A stretch of 35,825 nucleotides of DNA from Sutterella sp. (GCA_020025965.1 JAHHRG010000016.1:1-35825), one strand, 5' to 3'; positions 8,210 through 16,828 are shown, numbered from the stretch's first letter. Notes: generated by a model from the sequence alone, not told the origin. Program-made: numbers and translations.

Positions 8210-10538
8210 AATAATCATAAGGTCCGTATGAATCGGGAACGTAAGTGGCGGACTGATAGCCCTTGATATTTTTGCGAAGTTCTTCCAGCGGACTGGTGCC
8301 CAGGCTGGCAAGGCCGTTTAATTCTATTTGGAAGAAGAAGCTGGTTTCATGCTCGTCAACGTCCGTCTTGTATCGCTGAGTGGCAAGGCGAAGCGTCCAA
8401 CAGTTGTGGAGGTATTCAAGCCCGGCGATCATTTCAACGGTTTTGTGACGGATCAAAGAGTAGTTATAGCGGAAGAGACCGTAAAGACGATCGGTCAACG
8501 GCCACTGAAACGCTAAGTCTAGCTGTTTGATATTCTCGTCGTAGTAATCGTCGCTCTCAATTTCGCTCCAGTTGTAACGATAGGAAAGCGCAATAAGCGA
8601 CAGATGTTTAGGATTCCAGACAATGCCTGCATTGCCTTTGAGGAATCGGTTGTCGGACGAGGAATATTGTGCGTTAGCGGTGACAGCGACGCTCTTTGTC
8701 AACCGGGCTCCGACCGAAGCGAGCAAGTCGCTCTGGCCGTCATCGATTCGACGGGCCAGGAATTTGTCGCTACTGTCGCTGTAGTCCAAATCACTGGGTT
8801 CGGGAAAACCGACGCGTTGGTCACCGAAATAGAGACGCTGTCCCAACGAGAGACGGAAAAGTTCCATACCCGACAATTTATCAATCTGACGAGTAGAGAA
8901 CATCGTTGTCAGCTGATTGGCTTCGCTGATACGGTCATAGCCGAAGAAAGAGCTTTCTTTGAAGAGTGTGGCAAAGCTCAAGTCGGCAATACTCGAATCG
9001 AAAATAGGGATGTCATCTTGATTTCGATACGGAATATAGGTATAGAAGATTCGCGGTTCGAGAGTCTGATAAGAGTCTCTTCCGAACCAGGACGTATCGC
9101 GTTCAAATTGTAGCCCTGCATCTACGCTGAAGATAGGCAGTGTTCGATGAGGATTCTTGTTCTGACTCTGTTCATGACGAACCGAACGATCTAAGTTTTC
9201 GAGCTCATACCAAGTACCGATCCAGCCCGCTTTAGGCGTGATGAACCAACCGACATTATGAATCGGATAAGAGATGGACTGATCAAGAACGAGTCGATTC
9301 CCCTGAATTCGGGACGCATTGACGAAGCGCGTGGCTTCAAAGCGAGTGGCAATCTCGAAGTTATTCCAGTTGGCGTTATAGGCTTCGAGGAGCAACTGCG
9401 GCTCGATGGTGTAAGGCTTTGTGTAGAGCGTGCGGTCCTTGATGAAGGTCTGGTTGTCCTTCACATTTATTGATGCATTCCAGTAGGTATCGGTGTACTT
9501 AACCTCGTATTCCTGATTGAGAGACGTAACGGAAGAATCTCGAACGTTCTTGGAGAAATCTTTGATGAAATCGTCGTCCGATACATGGTTATAGTCGATC
9601 GTAGAACTCCATTTGCCATGGTACCAATTGCCCTCGAACTGCACGGCATCTCGATTGGTTTGCGTGACCTTGTCATCAGCAATGTGATTTACCAAGAGTT
9701 CGCCATTAAAGGATGGCTGCAAGAAGCGGGCTTCGCCGGAGAGCATGAGACCGTGTTCAGTCATCCAACGGGGGGTGAACGTAAAGTCGTAGTTCGGTGC
9801 AATATTGAAGTAGTAAGGGATCGCAAAATCTACCCCTCGGGTCTTACTGACATCAAGCGTCGGCGTAAGAAAACCGGAACGACGATCGGTACCGATCGGG
9901 AAAGCCATCCAGGGTACACCGATGACGGGTAGGTCCATGAAGTGCAATACGCCTCCGTTACCGGTGGCCAACTGATCCTTTTCATCAACGTTGAGTTCGT
10001 TGATGTCGATATACCAAGCTTCGTCGTCGGGTTTGCAGGTTGTGAGAATGGCGTCTTTAAGCGTGAAACTTTCGCCAGAAATGAAGTGAACGTTTTTCGC
10101 GCAACCTCGGATACCGCGATGAGAGTATTCGTACGTGGCGTCGTTAACCGTTCCTGCATGAGACGAGAGATGAAAACGCATGGAGGGACCAGAAAAGCTT
10201 GCACCCTGACGGGAAAGGTGAGCATTCCCCGTCACTTTTGCCTCGTCGGTCGCTTGGGTGTAGGTGATCTTATTCCCTTTGAGGACAGTACCACCACGGC
10301 GGATTTCGGCATTTCCGATAAGAACGAGTTCTTCTTCCGGACTGCCTTCGATTCTGTCGGCGAAGACAAAACTTGCCGCATCGGATTCCGATTGAATGCT
10401 CGGAGAGGAGAGCATTGTGGTGGAATCAAGCGAGACCTTCGTCCCAGTTGAAACCGCATTGGCGACCCCAGTCTGGGCAATAGTGGCCAAAGCCAAGGTC
10501 ACGTTGATCGAAATTTGTCGGATACGCGGTAAGGTCAT
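8202..10538 (-). CDS. lptD: LPS-assembly outer-membrane protein LptD
   Basis: Outer-membrane beta-barrel that, with the lipoprotein LptE, inserts lipopolysaccharide into the outer leaflet. The chosen ATG gives 778 residues with a signal peptide ending near GVANA. The periplasmic jellyroll (OstA domain, about residues 55-165) has the repeating pattern IEGSPEEELVLIGNAEIRRG. The family stretch RRSGFLTP follows and then IPYYFNIAPNYD, where the barrel begins. Cysteines are C146 (RGCAKN), C168 (TTCKPD) and C713 (HNCW); there is none at the mature N-terminus. A TTG at 10574 could add 12 residues. It heads the operon with surA, pdxA and rsmA and faces amgK across a short divergent region. Confidence 0.95.
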   Translation of the reverse strand: MTLPRIRQISINVTLALATIAQTGVANAVSTGTKVSLDSTTMLSSPSIQSESDAASFVFADRIEGSPEEELVLIGNAEIRRGGTVLKGNKITYTQATDEAKVTGNAHLSRQGASFSGPSMRFHLSSHAGTVNDATYEYSHRGIRGCAKNVHFISGESFTLKDAILTTCKPDDEAWYIDINELNVDEKDQLATGNGGVLHFMDLPVIGVPWMAFPIGTDRRSGFLTPTLDVSKTRGVDFAIPYYFNIAPNYDFTFTPRWMTEHGLMLSGEARFLQPSFNGELLVNHIADDKVTQTNRDAVQFEGNWYHGKWSSTIDYNHVSDDDFIKDFSKNVRDSSVTSLNQEYEVKYTDTYWNASINVKDNQTFIKDRTLYTKPYTIEPQLLLEAYNANWNNFEIATRFEATRFVNASRIQGNRLVLDQSISYPIHNVGWFITPKAGWIGTWYELENLDRSVRHEQSQNKNPHRTLPIFSVDAGLQFERDTSWFGRDSYQTLEPRIFYTYIPYRNQDDIPIFDSSIADLSFATLFKESSFFGYDRISEANQLTTMFSTRQIDKLSGMELFRLSLGQRLYFGDQRVGFPEPSDLDYSDSSDKFLARRIDDGQSDLLASVGARLTKSVAVTANAQYSSSDNRFLKGNAGIVWNPKHLSLIALSYRYNWSEIESDDYYDENIKQLDLAFQWPLTDRLYGLFRYNYSLIRHKTVEMIAGLEYLHNCWTLRLATQRYKTDVDEHETSFFFQIELNGLASLGTSPLEELRKNIKGYQSATYVPDSYGPYDYYE

Positions 10539-10599
10539 GAAACAAACGAAAAATGACAGCCTTGTAAGAGGCAATTAAAATGACGGAAACAATTAAACG

Positions 10600-10605
10600 A
10601 TTATA
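10600..10605 (-). promoter_or_regulatory. Candidate -10 element for the lptD operon
   Basis: Read on the - strand this is a perfect TATAAT, 62 bases before the lptD ATG, in the space shared with divergent amgK. No good -35 hexamer lies 16-18 bases upstream, so the assignment is weak. Confidence 0.35.
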
Positions 10606-10678
10606 AAGCCCGCCACACATTTACCGCATGAAAATCGGTATAAGCGCTTTAGATTCAAACAGCTAAGGACATCCGAAA

Positions 10679-11710
10679 ATGACCACGTCAAATCAGCTCG
10701 CAACCGATAACGCCGACCTTCTTGCTTGGCTCGAAGGTATCTCCTCCAAGTACGGGCTTAAACTCGATACGATCGAGAAGGCCAGCGCCGATGCGGGCTT
10801 TCGCGAATATTTCCGTATTGAAGGCAAAGACGGACGTACGTTCGTAGTGATGAATGCCGCTCGCGACTCAGCCGAGAGTTTTTCCGCTTTCCGCAAGATC
10901 GACGCTTTGATGTGTGACGAAGCGAAGCTTAACGCCCCAGAAATTTTTGAAGCTGACGAAGCCCGTCGCTTTATGCTTCTCTCCGACCTCGGGAGAAAGA
11001 CCTATCTTGATGTTCTCAATGAAGAAAATGCAACCGAACTAATGGATCGAGCCACGACCGCTTTGGTCGAGTGGCAGAAGATTTCCCGTCCGCATGTGTT
11101 ACCAGCCTATGACCGCGACGTGCTCCTTCGCGAAATCAACCTCTTTCCCGAATGGTATGTTAGTCGTCATCGCGGCGTGACCTGGACGGAAGAAGAAAGG
11201 AAGTGGTGGGATATGTCTGTTAATGCAATCCTCGAACGCAACTGCCGTGAAGCGCTTGTTTTCGTTCATCGCGATTTTATGCCGCGCAATTTGATGGTGG
11301 CTAACGGCTTGCCTGGTATTCTCGACTTCCAAGATGCGCTCTACGGTCCAGTGAGTTATGACATTGCTTCGCTTCTTCGTGACGCTTTCATTTCCTGGGG
11401 CGAACCGTTTGTGCTTGACACGACGATCCGCTATTGGGAAAAGGCCCGCAAGGCCAATATTCCCGTGCCGTCAGACTTCTCGGTCTTCTATCAGGATCTC
11501 GAATTTATGGGCGTGCAACGTCACCTCAAGATTCTCGGCATTTTTGCCCGTCTTCACTACCGTGATGGTAAGTCCCGCTATCTCGAAGACACGCCGCGCT
11601 TCATTGAGTACGTACGCAAGACATCGCAACGCTATATCCAGCTTTCGCCTCTGAAACACCTGATCGACAATCTTGAGGGATCCAACACCAAGTTCGGCTA
11701 CACCTTTTAA
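10679..11710 (+). CDS. amgK: Cell-wall-recycling amino-sugar kinase
   Basis: A kinase of the aminoglycoside-phosphotransferase fold that matches AmgK, the anomeric kinase that phosphorylates N-acetylmuramate/N-acetylglucosamine at C1. This is the first step of a recycling route to UDP-MurNAc that bypasses de novo synthesis. The catalytic loop HRDFMPRNLM is at residues 197-206 and the metal-binding LDFQD at 215-219, followed by YGPVSYDIASLLRD, the pattern of this subfamily. Length is 343 residues. AAGGA at 10665-10669 supports the ATG. murU follows 13 bases after the stop, which is the main argument for AmgK over a generic phosphotransferase. The pair is divergent from lptD. Confidence 0.9.
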   Translation: MTTSNQLATDNADLLAWLEGISSKYGLKLDTIEKASADAGFREYFRIEGKDGRTFVVMNAARDSAESFSAFRKIDALMCDEAKLNAPEIFEADEARRFMLLSDLGRKTYLDVLNEENATELMDRATTALVEWQKISRPHVLPAYDRDVLLREINLFPEWYVSRHRGVTWTEEERKWWDMSVNAILERNCREALVFVHRDFMPRNLMVANGLPGILDFQDALYGPVSYDIASLLRDAFISWGEPFVLDTTIRYWEKARKANIPVPSDFSVFYQDLEFMGVQRHLKILGIFARLHYRDGKSRYLEDTPRFIEYVRKTSQRYIQLSPLKHLIDNLEGSNTKFGYTF

Positions 11711-11723
11711 GGAAGCGGATTCG

Positions 11724-12422
11724 ATGCGCGCACTAATTCTGGCAGCGGGTGAAGGACGTCGTATGCGCCCTTATACGCAGATTCTCCCGAAGCCACTGAT
11801 CCCCGTTGGCGGTATTCCTCTCGCTGTTCGTCAGATCCAGGCTCTCAAAAAGGCAGGAATTGATGACATTGTCATGAACGTCGCCTACGGTGGTTTGGTG
11901 GCCCGTCACCTTTTGGGCGATGGAAGTGAATGGGGCGTGCACCTTCGGTATTCCGTTGAAGGGAATTCGAGCGAGGAGTCTCTGGAAACTTTGGGGGGCA
12001 TCGTCAAGGCGCTACCGATGCTCGCTGACGATGACGATGAGGCTTTCCTTGTCGTGGCAGGGGATATTTTGACGGGGTACGACTACACGAAACTCGTCGC
12101 TCGAGGAAATAGGCTTGCTCAAGAAAGACTTGATGCTCATCTTGTTTTGGTACCGAATCCGAGCTACAACAAGGCGGGCGACATGACGCTTGACGAGCAT
12201 GGCCTGATAAAGCGTGTGAAGACGTACACATTTTCGAGTCTCGGGGTCTATAGAAGGGGACTTTTTGCAGGTTTGACACCCGAGCGCGCCTCGCTTTTTC
12301 CTTGGCTCTGGCAGGCTTGCGAAGCCGATCGTGTCTCGGGCGAAATCTTTACGGGCGACTGGTTTAACGTCGGAGATTCGAGAGAACTTGCGAACGCAGA
12401 AAAACGCTTTGCTCGGAACTGA
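11724..12422 (+). CDS. murU: N-acetylmuramate alpha-1-phosphate uridylyltransferase
   Basis: Nucleotidyltransferase that converts MurNAc-1-phosphate to UDP-MurNAc, the step after AmgK. The 232-residue protein starts MRALILAAGEGRRMRPYT, the nucleotide-binding signature, followed by PKPLIPVGG. Two positions differ from what I expect: the usual ET(G/A)GG is LETLGG, and the usual NGD metal-site motif is VVAGD. The aspartate itself is kept, as is the later GDWFNVGD. An acidic DDDDE insert precedes VVAGD. The ATG at 11724 has AAGGAA ahead of it, formed at the amgK stop codon. An upstream in-frame ATG at 11673 lies inside amgK and is not needed. Confidence 0.88.
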   Translation: MRALILAAGEGRRMRPYTQILPKPLIPVGGIPLAVRQIQALKKAGIDDIVMNVAYGGLVARHLLGDGSEWGVHLRYSVEGNSSEESLETLGGIVKALPMLADDDDEAFLVVAGDILTGYDYTKLVARGNRLAQERLDAHLVLVPNPSYNKAGDMTLDEHGLIKRVKTYTFSSLGVYRRGLFAGLTPERASLFPWLWQACEADRVSGEIFTGDWFNVGDSRELANAEKRFARN

Positions 12423-12473
12423 AAAATATTCCCTCGTTTGCCTAAATTTTTTGCACCAAGGCTTTACAATGTC

Positions 12474-12503
12474 GGCGACGGTTTTCGAAACCGTCGCCTT
12501 TTT
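12474..12503 (+). terminator. Intrinsic terminator after murU
   Basis: GGCGACGGTTT (12474-12484), loop TCG, AAACCGTCGCC (12488-12498), then five T. A perfect 11-bp stem. The dusB ribosome-binding sequence GGAGA starts six bases past the T run. Confidence 0.85.
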
Positions 12504-12525
12504 ATTCTGGAGAGATTTTTTCCCA

Positions 12526-13512
12526 ATGCAACTGGGTTCCTACACGATTGACGTTCCCGTCATGGTCGCCCCAATGGCAGGCATGACCGATCTGCCTTTT
12601 CGCGAGGTCTGTCGTAAGCTTGGAGCGGGTTATGCGGTAGGAGAAATGACGACTTGCCTGCCGCAGTTCCGAGACTCTCGCAAGAGTTCGACCCGTTGGG
12701 CAGCACCCGAAGAGTCGGGGGTTCGCGTTGTTCAGCTTCTAGGGGCTGATCCAGCCATGATGGCTGACGCGTCTCGTTATGCAGTTGAGGCGGGGGCTCA
12801 GGTAATAGATATCAACATGGGCTGTCCGGCTAAAAAGGTGCTACAAACGGAATGCGGTAGCGCGTTGATGAAGAACCCGCTACTTATCGAGAAAATTTTG
12901 ACGGCCGTTGTAGATGCCGTCGACGTTCCCGTGACGCTCAAAATTCGTACTGGTTGGGATCGTGAACATCGCAATGCCGTAGAGATCGCCCGCATCGCGG
13001 AGTCGGCCGGCATTGCCATGTTGACTGTCCATGGTCGAACGCGTGAGGATGCGTTCTGCGGTGAAGCGGAATACGACACGATTCGGTCCGTGAAGGCTAC
13101 GGTAGGTATTCCCGTGATTGCCAACGGTGATATCGATTCGGGTGAGAAAGCTCGTCGGGTTATGGCAGAAACGGGAGCTGATGGCGTCATGATCGGACGC
13201 GCATCATTTGGCAACCCTTGGATTTTCGGTGAGGTGGCCGCTGCTCTTGGTTTTCAGGACGACTTTGTCCGACCTGATGCGGCCGAACGCGTTCGGGTGA
13301 TACTCGCGCATATGGCGAGACACTACGAGTATTACGGAGCGGAGCGCGGCAGCGTGACGTTCCGCAAGCATTTGCGTCATTACCTTACCTCGATCGAAGG
13401 CGGCGAAAAGATACTTCAGGCGCTGTACGCCGAAAAGGATCCTACGCTGCATGCCGGACTCGTGACCGACTTTTTCTTCCTCCAGGACAGCGAATCGCCT
13501 CGTGGCGTCTAA
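12526..13512 (+). CDS. dusB: tRNA-dihydrouridine synthase B
   Basis: Flavin enzyme that reduces specific uridines in tRNA to dihydrouridine. The chosen ATG gives 328 residues and the classic N-terminus (VPVMVAPMAGMTDLPFR). The catalytic cysteine is Cys100 in IDINMGCPAKKV, followed by LKIRTGW, VHGRTRED, IANGDI and DGVMIGRASFGNPW of the TIM-barrel phosphate site. GGAGA at 12509-12513 supports this start. A longer in-frame reading from 12331 runs through the terminator and murU and is rejected. dusB is followed by fis, as in E. coli and most relatives. Confidence 0.96.
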   Translation: MQLGSYTIDVPVMVAPMAGMTDLPFREVCRKLGAGYAVGEMTTCLPQFRDSRKSSTRWAAPEESGVRVVQLLGADPAMMADASRYAVEAGAQVIDINMGCPAKKVLQTECGSALMKNPLLIEKILTAVVDAVDVPVTLKIRTGWDREHRNAVEIARIAESAGIAMLTVHGRTREDAFCGEAEYDTIRSVKATVGIPVIANGDIDSGEKARRVMAETGADGVMIGRASFGNPWIFGEVAAALGFQDDFVRPDAAERVRVILAHMARHYEYYGAERGSVTFRKHLRHYLTSIEGGEKILQALYAEKDPTLHAGLVTDFFFLQDSESPRGV

Positions 13513-13532
13513 AAATTTAAAGGCACTGTGAA

Positions 13533-13823
13533 ATGACAGAAAACGATCGTTTGAACGCCGATGCAAAAAAGGGTATGCGCGCGCCTAAGCGCCCCGATAC
13601 TCTTGAGCAGGCGGTCGTGCGTCAGCTCGATCAGTATTTTGCGCAACTGGGCGGCTCTCAGCCGCATCCGCTCTACAACCTCGTTGTGACGGCTGTAGAA
13701 CGTCCCTTGCTCATATACGCGATGCAGATGTGCGAACAGAATCAGTGCAAAGCAGCGGAATTACTTGGTATTAACCGAAATACTCTGCGCAAAAAGCTCA
13801 TATCCCACGGGCTTTTGCAATGA
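13533..13823 (+). CDS. fis: Fis-family DNA-binding protein
   Basis: Small nucleoid-associated regulator (96 residues) of the Fis type. The C-terminal helix-turn-helix is clear: NQCKAAELLGINRNTLRKKLISHGLL, residues about 70-95. The N-terminal region has TLEQAVVRQLDQYFAQL, the dimerisation helix. The N-terminus is basic and rich in charged residues. It starts 20 bases after dusB and is 23 bases upstream of purH, so dusB-fis-purH looks like one transcript. Fis bends DNA and activates rRNA and other growth genes in E. coli; the same role here is inferred. Confidence 0.93.
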   Translation: MTENDRLNADAKKGMRAPKRPDTLEQAVVRQLDQYFAQLGGSQPHPLYNLVVTAVERPLLIYAMQMCEQNQCKAAELLGINRNTLRKKLISHGLLQ

Positions 13824-13846
13824 GTGCATTCATAAGGAAATAGCAA

Positions 13847-15400
13847 ATGCGTAAACAGGCACTTATCAGTGTGTCCGACAAGACCGGCGTCGTCGATTTC
13901 GCCCGCGAACTCGTTGCCCTCGGTTATCACATCCTGAGCACTGGCGGCACGGCTCGCCTGCTTGTTCAGGAAGGCGTTCCCTGCCAGGAAGTCGCCGACT
14001 ACACGGGCTTCCCGGAAATGCTCGACGGTCGCGTTAAGACGCTGAACCCGAAGATCCATGCCGGCATTCTCGCCCGTCGTCCGGTTGCCGAACACATGGC
14101 TGCCCTCAAGGAACACCAGATTGATCCGATCGATATCATCTGCGTGAATCTCTATCCGTTTGAACAGACAATTGCCAAGCCGGATTGCACGTTTGAAGAT
14201 GCCATCGAAAACATCGATATCGGCGGTCCGACGATGATTCGCGCTGCCGCGAAGAATCACGAATCCGTGGCTGTTATCGTTAACCCGACGGATTACGATG
14301 CTGTCATCGCCGAAATAAAGGCCAACGGTGAAGTCTCCGCCAAGACCCGTTTTGAACTTGCCAAGAAGGTGTTTGCTCATACCGCCCGTTACGACGGCAT
14401 GATCACCAACTATCTCACGGCTCTTGATGAAAACAACGAACGCACCCGCTTCCCGCAGGTACTTACTCGTCAATGGGAAAAGGTTCAGGATATGCGTTAC
14501 GGTGAGAATCCGCATCAGGAAGCCGCTTTCTACCGTGAGACTAGTGTTGCTCCGGGCCTTCTCGCTGGCTACGAACAGCTCCAAGGTAAGGAACTCTCTT
14601 ACAACAACATCGCTGACAGCGATGCTGCTTGGGAATGTGTCCGCTCCTTCGAAGCGCCGGCCTGCGTGATCATCAAGCATGCCAATCCGTGTGGTGTTGC
14701 CATCGGTGCCGATTCTGCCGAAGCCTACGCCAAGGCCTTCCAGACGGATTCCAAGTCCGCATTCGGCGGCATCATCGCTTTTAACCGCGAAGTGACCGGC
14801 GAATGTGCTCAGCACGTTGCCCAGCAGTTTGCTGAAGTTATCATCGCTCCGTCCTTCTCCGACGAAGCTCGTGAAATTTTCGGTGCCAAGAAGAATCTCC
14901 GTCTCCTGACGGTTGCTCTTGGCAAAGCTCACAACGATTTCGACTTCAAGCGTGTCGGTGCTGGCCTTCTCGTTCAGACGCCCGATACGCAGCTGTGCGC
15001 TGAATCCGAGTTGCGTTGCGTTACAAAACGTGAACCTACTTCCGAACAGATCGCCGATATGATGTTTGCTTGGAATGTGGCTCGCTTTGTGAAGTCCAAC
15101 ACCATCGTTTACGTCAAGGGTGGCATGACGCTCGGTGTCGGTGCCGGCCAGATGAGTCGCGTCGACTCCGCTCGTATTGCTGCGATAAAGGCTGAAGAAG
15201 CTGGTCTTTCCCTCGAGGGATCCGTTGTCGCTTCCGACGCTTTCTTCCCGTTCCGCGATGGACTTGACGTTGTCATTGACGCTGGTGCCACCGCTGTGAT
15301 CCAGCCGGGTGGATCTATCCGCGACGAAGAAGTCATTGCCGCGGCAGACGAACGCGGCATTGCCATGGTCTTCTCTGGCGAACGTCACTTCCGTCACTAA
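13847..15400 (+). CDS. purH: Bifunctional AICAR formyltransferase / IMP cyclohydrolase
   Basis: Catalyses the last two steps of de novo IMP synthesis. The N-terminal cyclohydrolase domain (MGS-like fold) begins ALISVSDKTGVVDFARELV and contains STGGTA and FPEMLDGRVKTLNPKIH; the inter-domain part has DIGGPTMIRAAAKN. The C-terminal transformylase has RYGENPHQ and the catalytic Lys-His in IIKHANPCG. The SGKSAFGG-like stretch SKSAFGGIIAFN and the C-terminal QPGGSIRDEEVI are also present. Length is 517 residues, slightly short of the E. coli 529. AAGGA at 13834-13838 is a good ribosome-binding site. Codon bias is strong, with long antisense open frames. Confidence 0.98.
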   Translation: MRKQALISVSDKTGVVDFARELVALGYHILSTGGTARLLVQEGVPCQEVADYTGFPEMLDGRVKTLNPKIHAGILARRPVAEHMAALKEHQIDPIDIICVNLYPFEQTIAKPDCTFEDAIENIDIGGPTMIRAAAKNHESVAVIVNPTDYDAVIAEIKANGEVSAKTRFELAKKVFAHTARYDGMITNYLTALDENNERTRFPQVLTRQWEKVQDMRYGENPHQEAAFYRETSVAPGLLAGYEQLQGKELSYNNIADSDAAWECVRSFEAPACVIIKHANPCGVAIGADSAEAYAKAFQTDSKSAFGGIIAFNREVTGECAQHVAQQFAEVIIAPSFSDEAREIFGAKKNLRLLTVALGKAHNDFDFKRVGAGLLVQTPDTQLCAESELRCVTKREPTSEQIADMMFAWNVARFVKSNTIVYVKGGMTLGVGAGQMSRVDSARIAAIKAEEAGLSLEGSVVASDAFFPFRDGLDVVIDAGATAVIQPGGSIRDEEVIAAADERGIAMVFSGERHFRH

Positions 15401-15413
15401 TCGGAAATGAACA

Positions 15414-15451
15414 GCCTAAACCACTCTTGGCAAAGCAAGAGCGGTTTAGGC
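15414..15451 (+). other. Long hairpin after purH
   Basis: GCCTAAACC, one mismatch, CTCTTG, a six-base loop GCAAAG, then CAAGAG, mismatch and GGTTTAGGC: a 15-bp stem with one A/C mismatch. The sequence after it (ATTCGAAG) has no T run, so it is not a standard intrinsic terminator. It could protect the purH 3' end or be a processing site. Confidence 0.6.
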
Positions 15452-15462
15452 ATTCGAAGATA

Positions 15463-15489
15463 AACGGTCGGTTTCGGTCGGCCGTTTTC
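15463..15489 (+). terminator. Probable terminator before tolB
   Basis: AACGGTCG (15463-15470) pairs with CGGCCGTT (15479-15486, one G-U pair), followed by TTTTCTTC. It comes 12 bases after the longer hairpin and about 30 bases before the tolB start. Confidence 0.65.
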
Positions 15490-15517
15490 TTCAAAGACTA
15501 GGGGATTTTTGAGAATC

Positions 15518-16828
15518 GTGAACAGTTACAACCTCTCTCGCCGCACACTAATCGGTGCTGGTATGGCTGCAGGCAGCCTCGCTGCTGTACCCGCTTTGGC
15601 CGAATTGCAGATTTCCATCGTTGGTGTCGGTGCCAACCAGATGCCTATCGCCATGAAGCCCTTTGTTGGCTCGCCCGACGCACCGTCGGATGTGTTTGCG
15701 GTACTGCAGGCCGACTTGGCTCGTAGTGGTGCCTTCCGATTTGTGAATCCGATCGTGGAAACAGGAACGGAAAGTCTTATCAAACCTGAAAACCTCTTGG
15801 AATGGGGGCGCGCTGGTGCCAATGCGCTAGTGACAGGGTCTGTTGAGAAGGTGAATGACACCACTTGGGATCTGCGTTGCTATCTGCACGATGTGGTGTC
15901 GGGTGAGGTACTCGAATCACTGAGTTTCTCTGCTGGCAAGAACGGCTTGCGTATGGCCGCTCACCGTATGGCCGACAAGATCTACTCCCGTTTGACGGGA
16001 GAAGGTCCGATGTTCGCATCGCGCCTCCTTTATGTCTCGCAACTTGCGCGCAATCACTTCGAATTGATTGTTTCTGATTGTGACGGTGCCAATCCGCGTG
16101 CCGCTCTCAATTCGAGCGAGCCGATTATTTCGCCCGTATGGGCACCGGATGGCCGCCGCATTGCCTATGTAAGTTTTGAAGAACTTGCAGGGATGAAAAA
16201 GGCGGTCGTCTATGTCCAGGACTTGGCGAGCGGCACTCGTCAGGCTATTGCGACTTTCCGCGGCAATAACTCTGCGCCGGCTTTCAGTCCCGACGGAACG
16301 AAGTTGGCCGTTGCGCTTTCTCGTGAGGGTTTGACGCAAATTTATCTGATCAATGCCAACGGTACGGGGTTGCGTCGTTTCACGCACAGCTATGGTATTG
16401 ATACCGAACCGGTTTTTTCGAAGGACGGCAAATACATCTACTTCGTGAGCGACCGAGGTGGTGCGCCTCAGATTTACCGTCAGGGTTTGGAATCGGGTGC
16501 TCGAGCCGAGCGTGTGACTTTTGGCTCGAATTATGCCATCAGCCCCGATATCAGTCCCGACGGTCGTTATCTCACTTTTGTGTCCCGTGCGGAAGGTCGT
16601 TTTCGTATAGCAATGATGGAACTTTCTTCTGGTCAGACCACGCTCGTGACGACGACCGATAGAGACGAATCTCCATCCTTTGCTCCCAACGGTCGTTTCC
16701 TCGTTTACGCGACGGAAGAACGCGGCCGTGGTGTTCTTGGCACGGCCTCGACCGACGGTCGTCTAGCTACGCGTCTGACTGGCAAGGGGGATATTCGTGA
16801 GCCTAGCTGGGGACCGGTGATCCAATAA
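15518..16828 (+). CDS. tolB: Tol-Pal periplasmic protein TolB
   Basis: Periplasmic partner of Pal in the Tol-Pal system that keeps the outer membrane attached and helps its constriction at division. The N-terminal domain (ISIVGVGANQMPIAMKPF) is followed by a beta-propeller with at least five PD40-type repeats: SPVWAPDGRRIAYVS, APAFSPDGTKLAVAL, EPVFSKDGKYIYFVS, SPDISPDGRYLTFVS and SPSFAPNGRFLVYAT. The signal peptide carries LSRRTLIGAG, which looks like a twin-arginine motif rather than a plain Sec signal. I use GTG at 15518 (436 residues); TTG at 15509 is possible and the AGGGGA at 15500-15505 does not decide between them. pal and cpoB follow; tolQRA are not adjacent. Confidence 0.93.
   Translation: MNSYNLSRRTLIGAGMAAGSLAAVPALAELQISIVGVGANQMPIAMKPFVGSPDAPSDVFAVLQADLARSGAFRFVNPIVETGTESLIKPENLLEWGRAGANALVTGSVEKVNDTTWDLRCYLHDVVSGEVLESLSFSAGKNGLRMAAHRMADKIYSRLTGEGPMFASRLLYVSQLARNHFELIVSDCDGANPRAALNSSEPIISPVWAPDGRRIAYVSFEELAGMKKAVVYVQDLASGTRQAIATFRGNNSAPAFSPDGTKLAVALSREGLTQIYLINANGTGLRRFTHSYGIDTEPVFSKDGKYIYFVSDRGGAPQIYRQGLESGARAERVTFGSNYAISPDISPDGRYLTFVSRAEGRFRIAMMELSSGQTTLVTTTDRDESPSFAPNGRFLVYATEERGRGVLGTASTDGRLATRLTGKGDIREPSWGPVIQ

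Noticed and set aside
12331..12525. Upstream extension of dusB through the murU 3' end
   Set aside because: It crosses a strong terminator. The ATG at 12526 gives the family N-terminus.
13742..15397. A 551-codon open frame antisense to fis/purH
   Set aside because: Same cause as above: purH is beyond doubt on the + strand.
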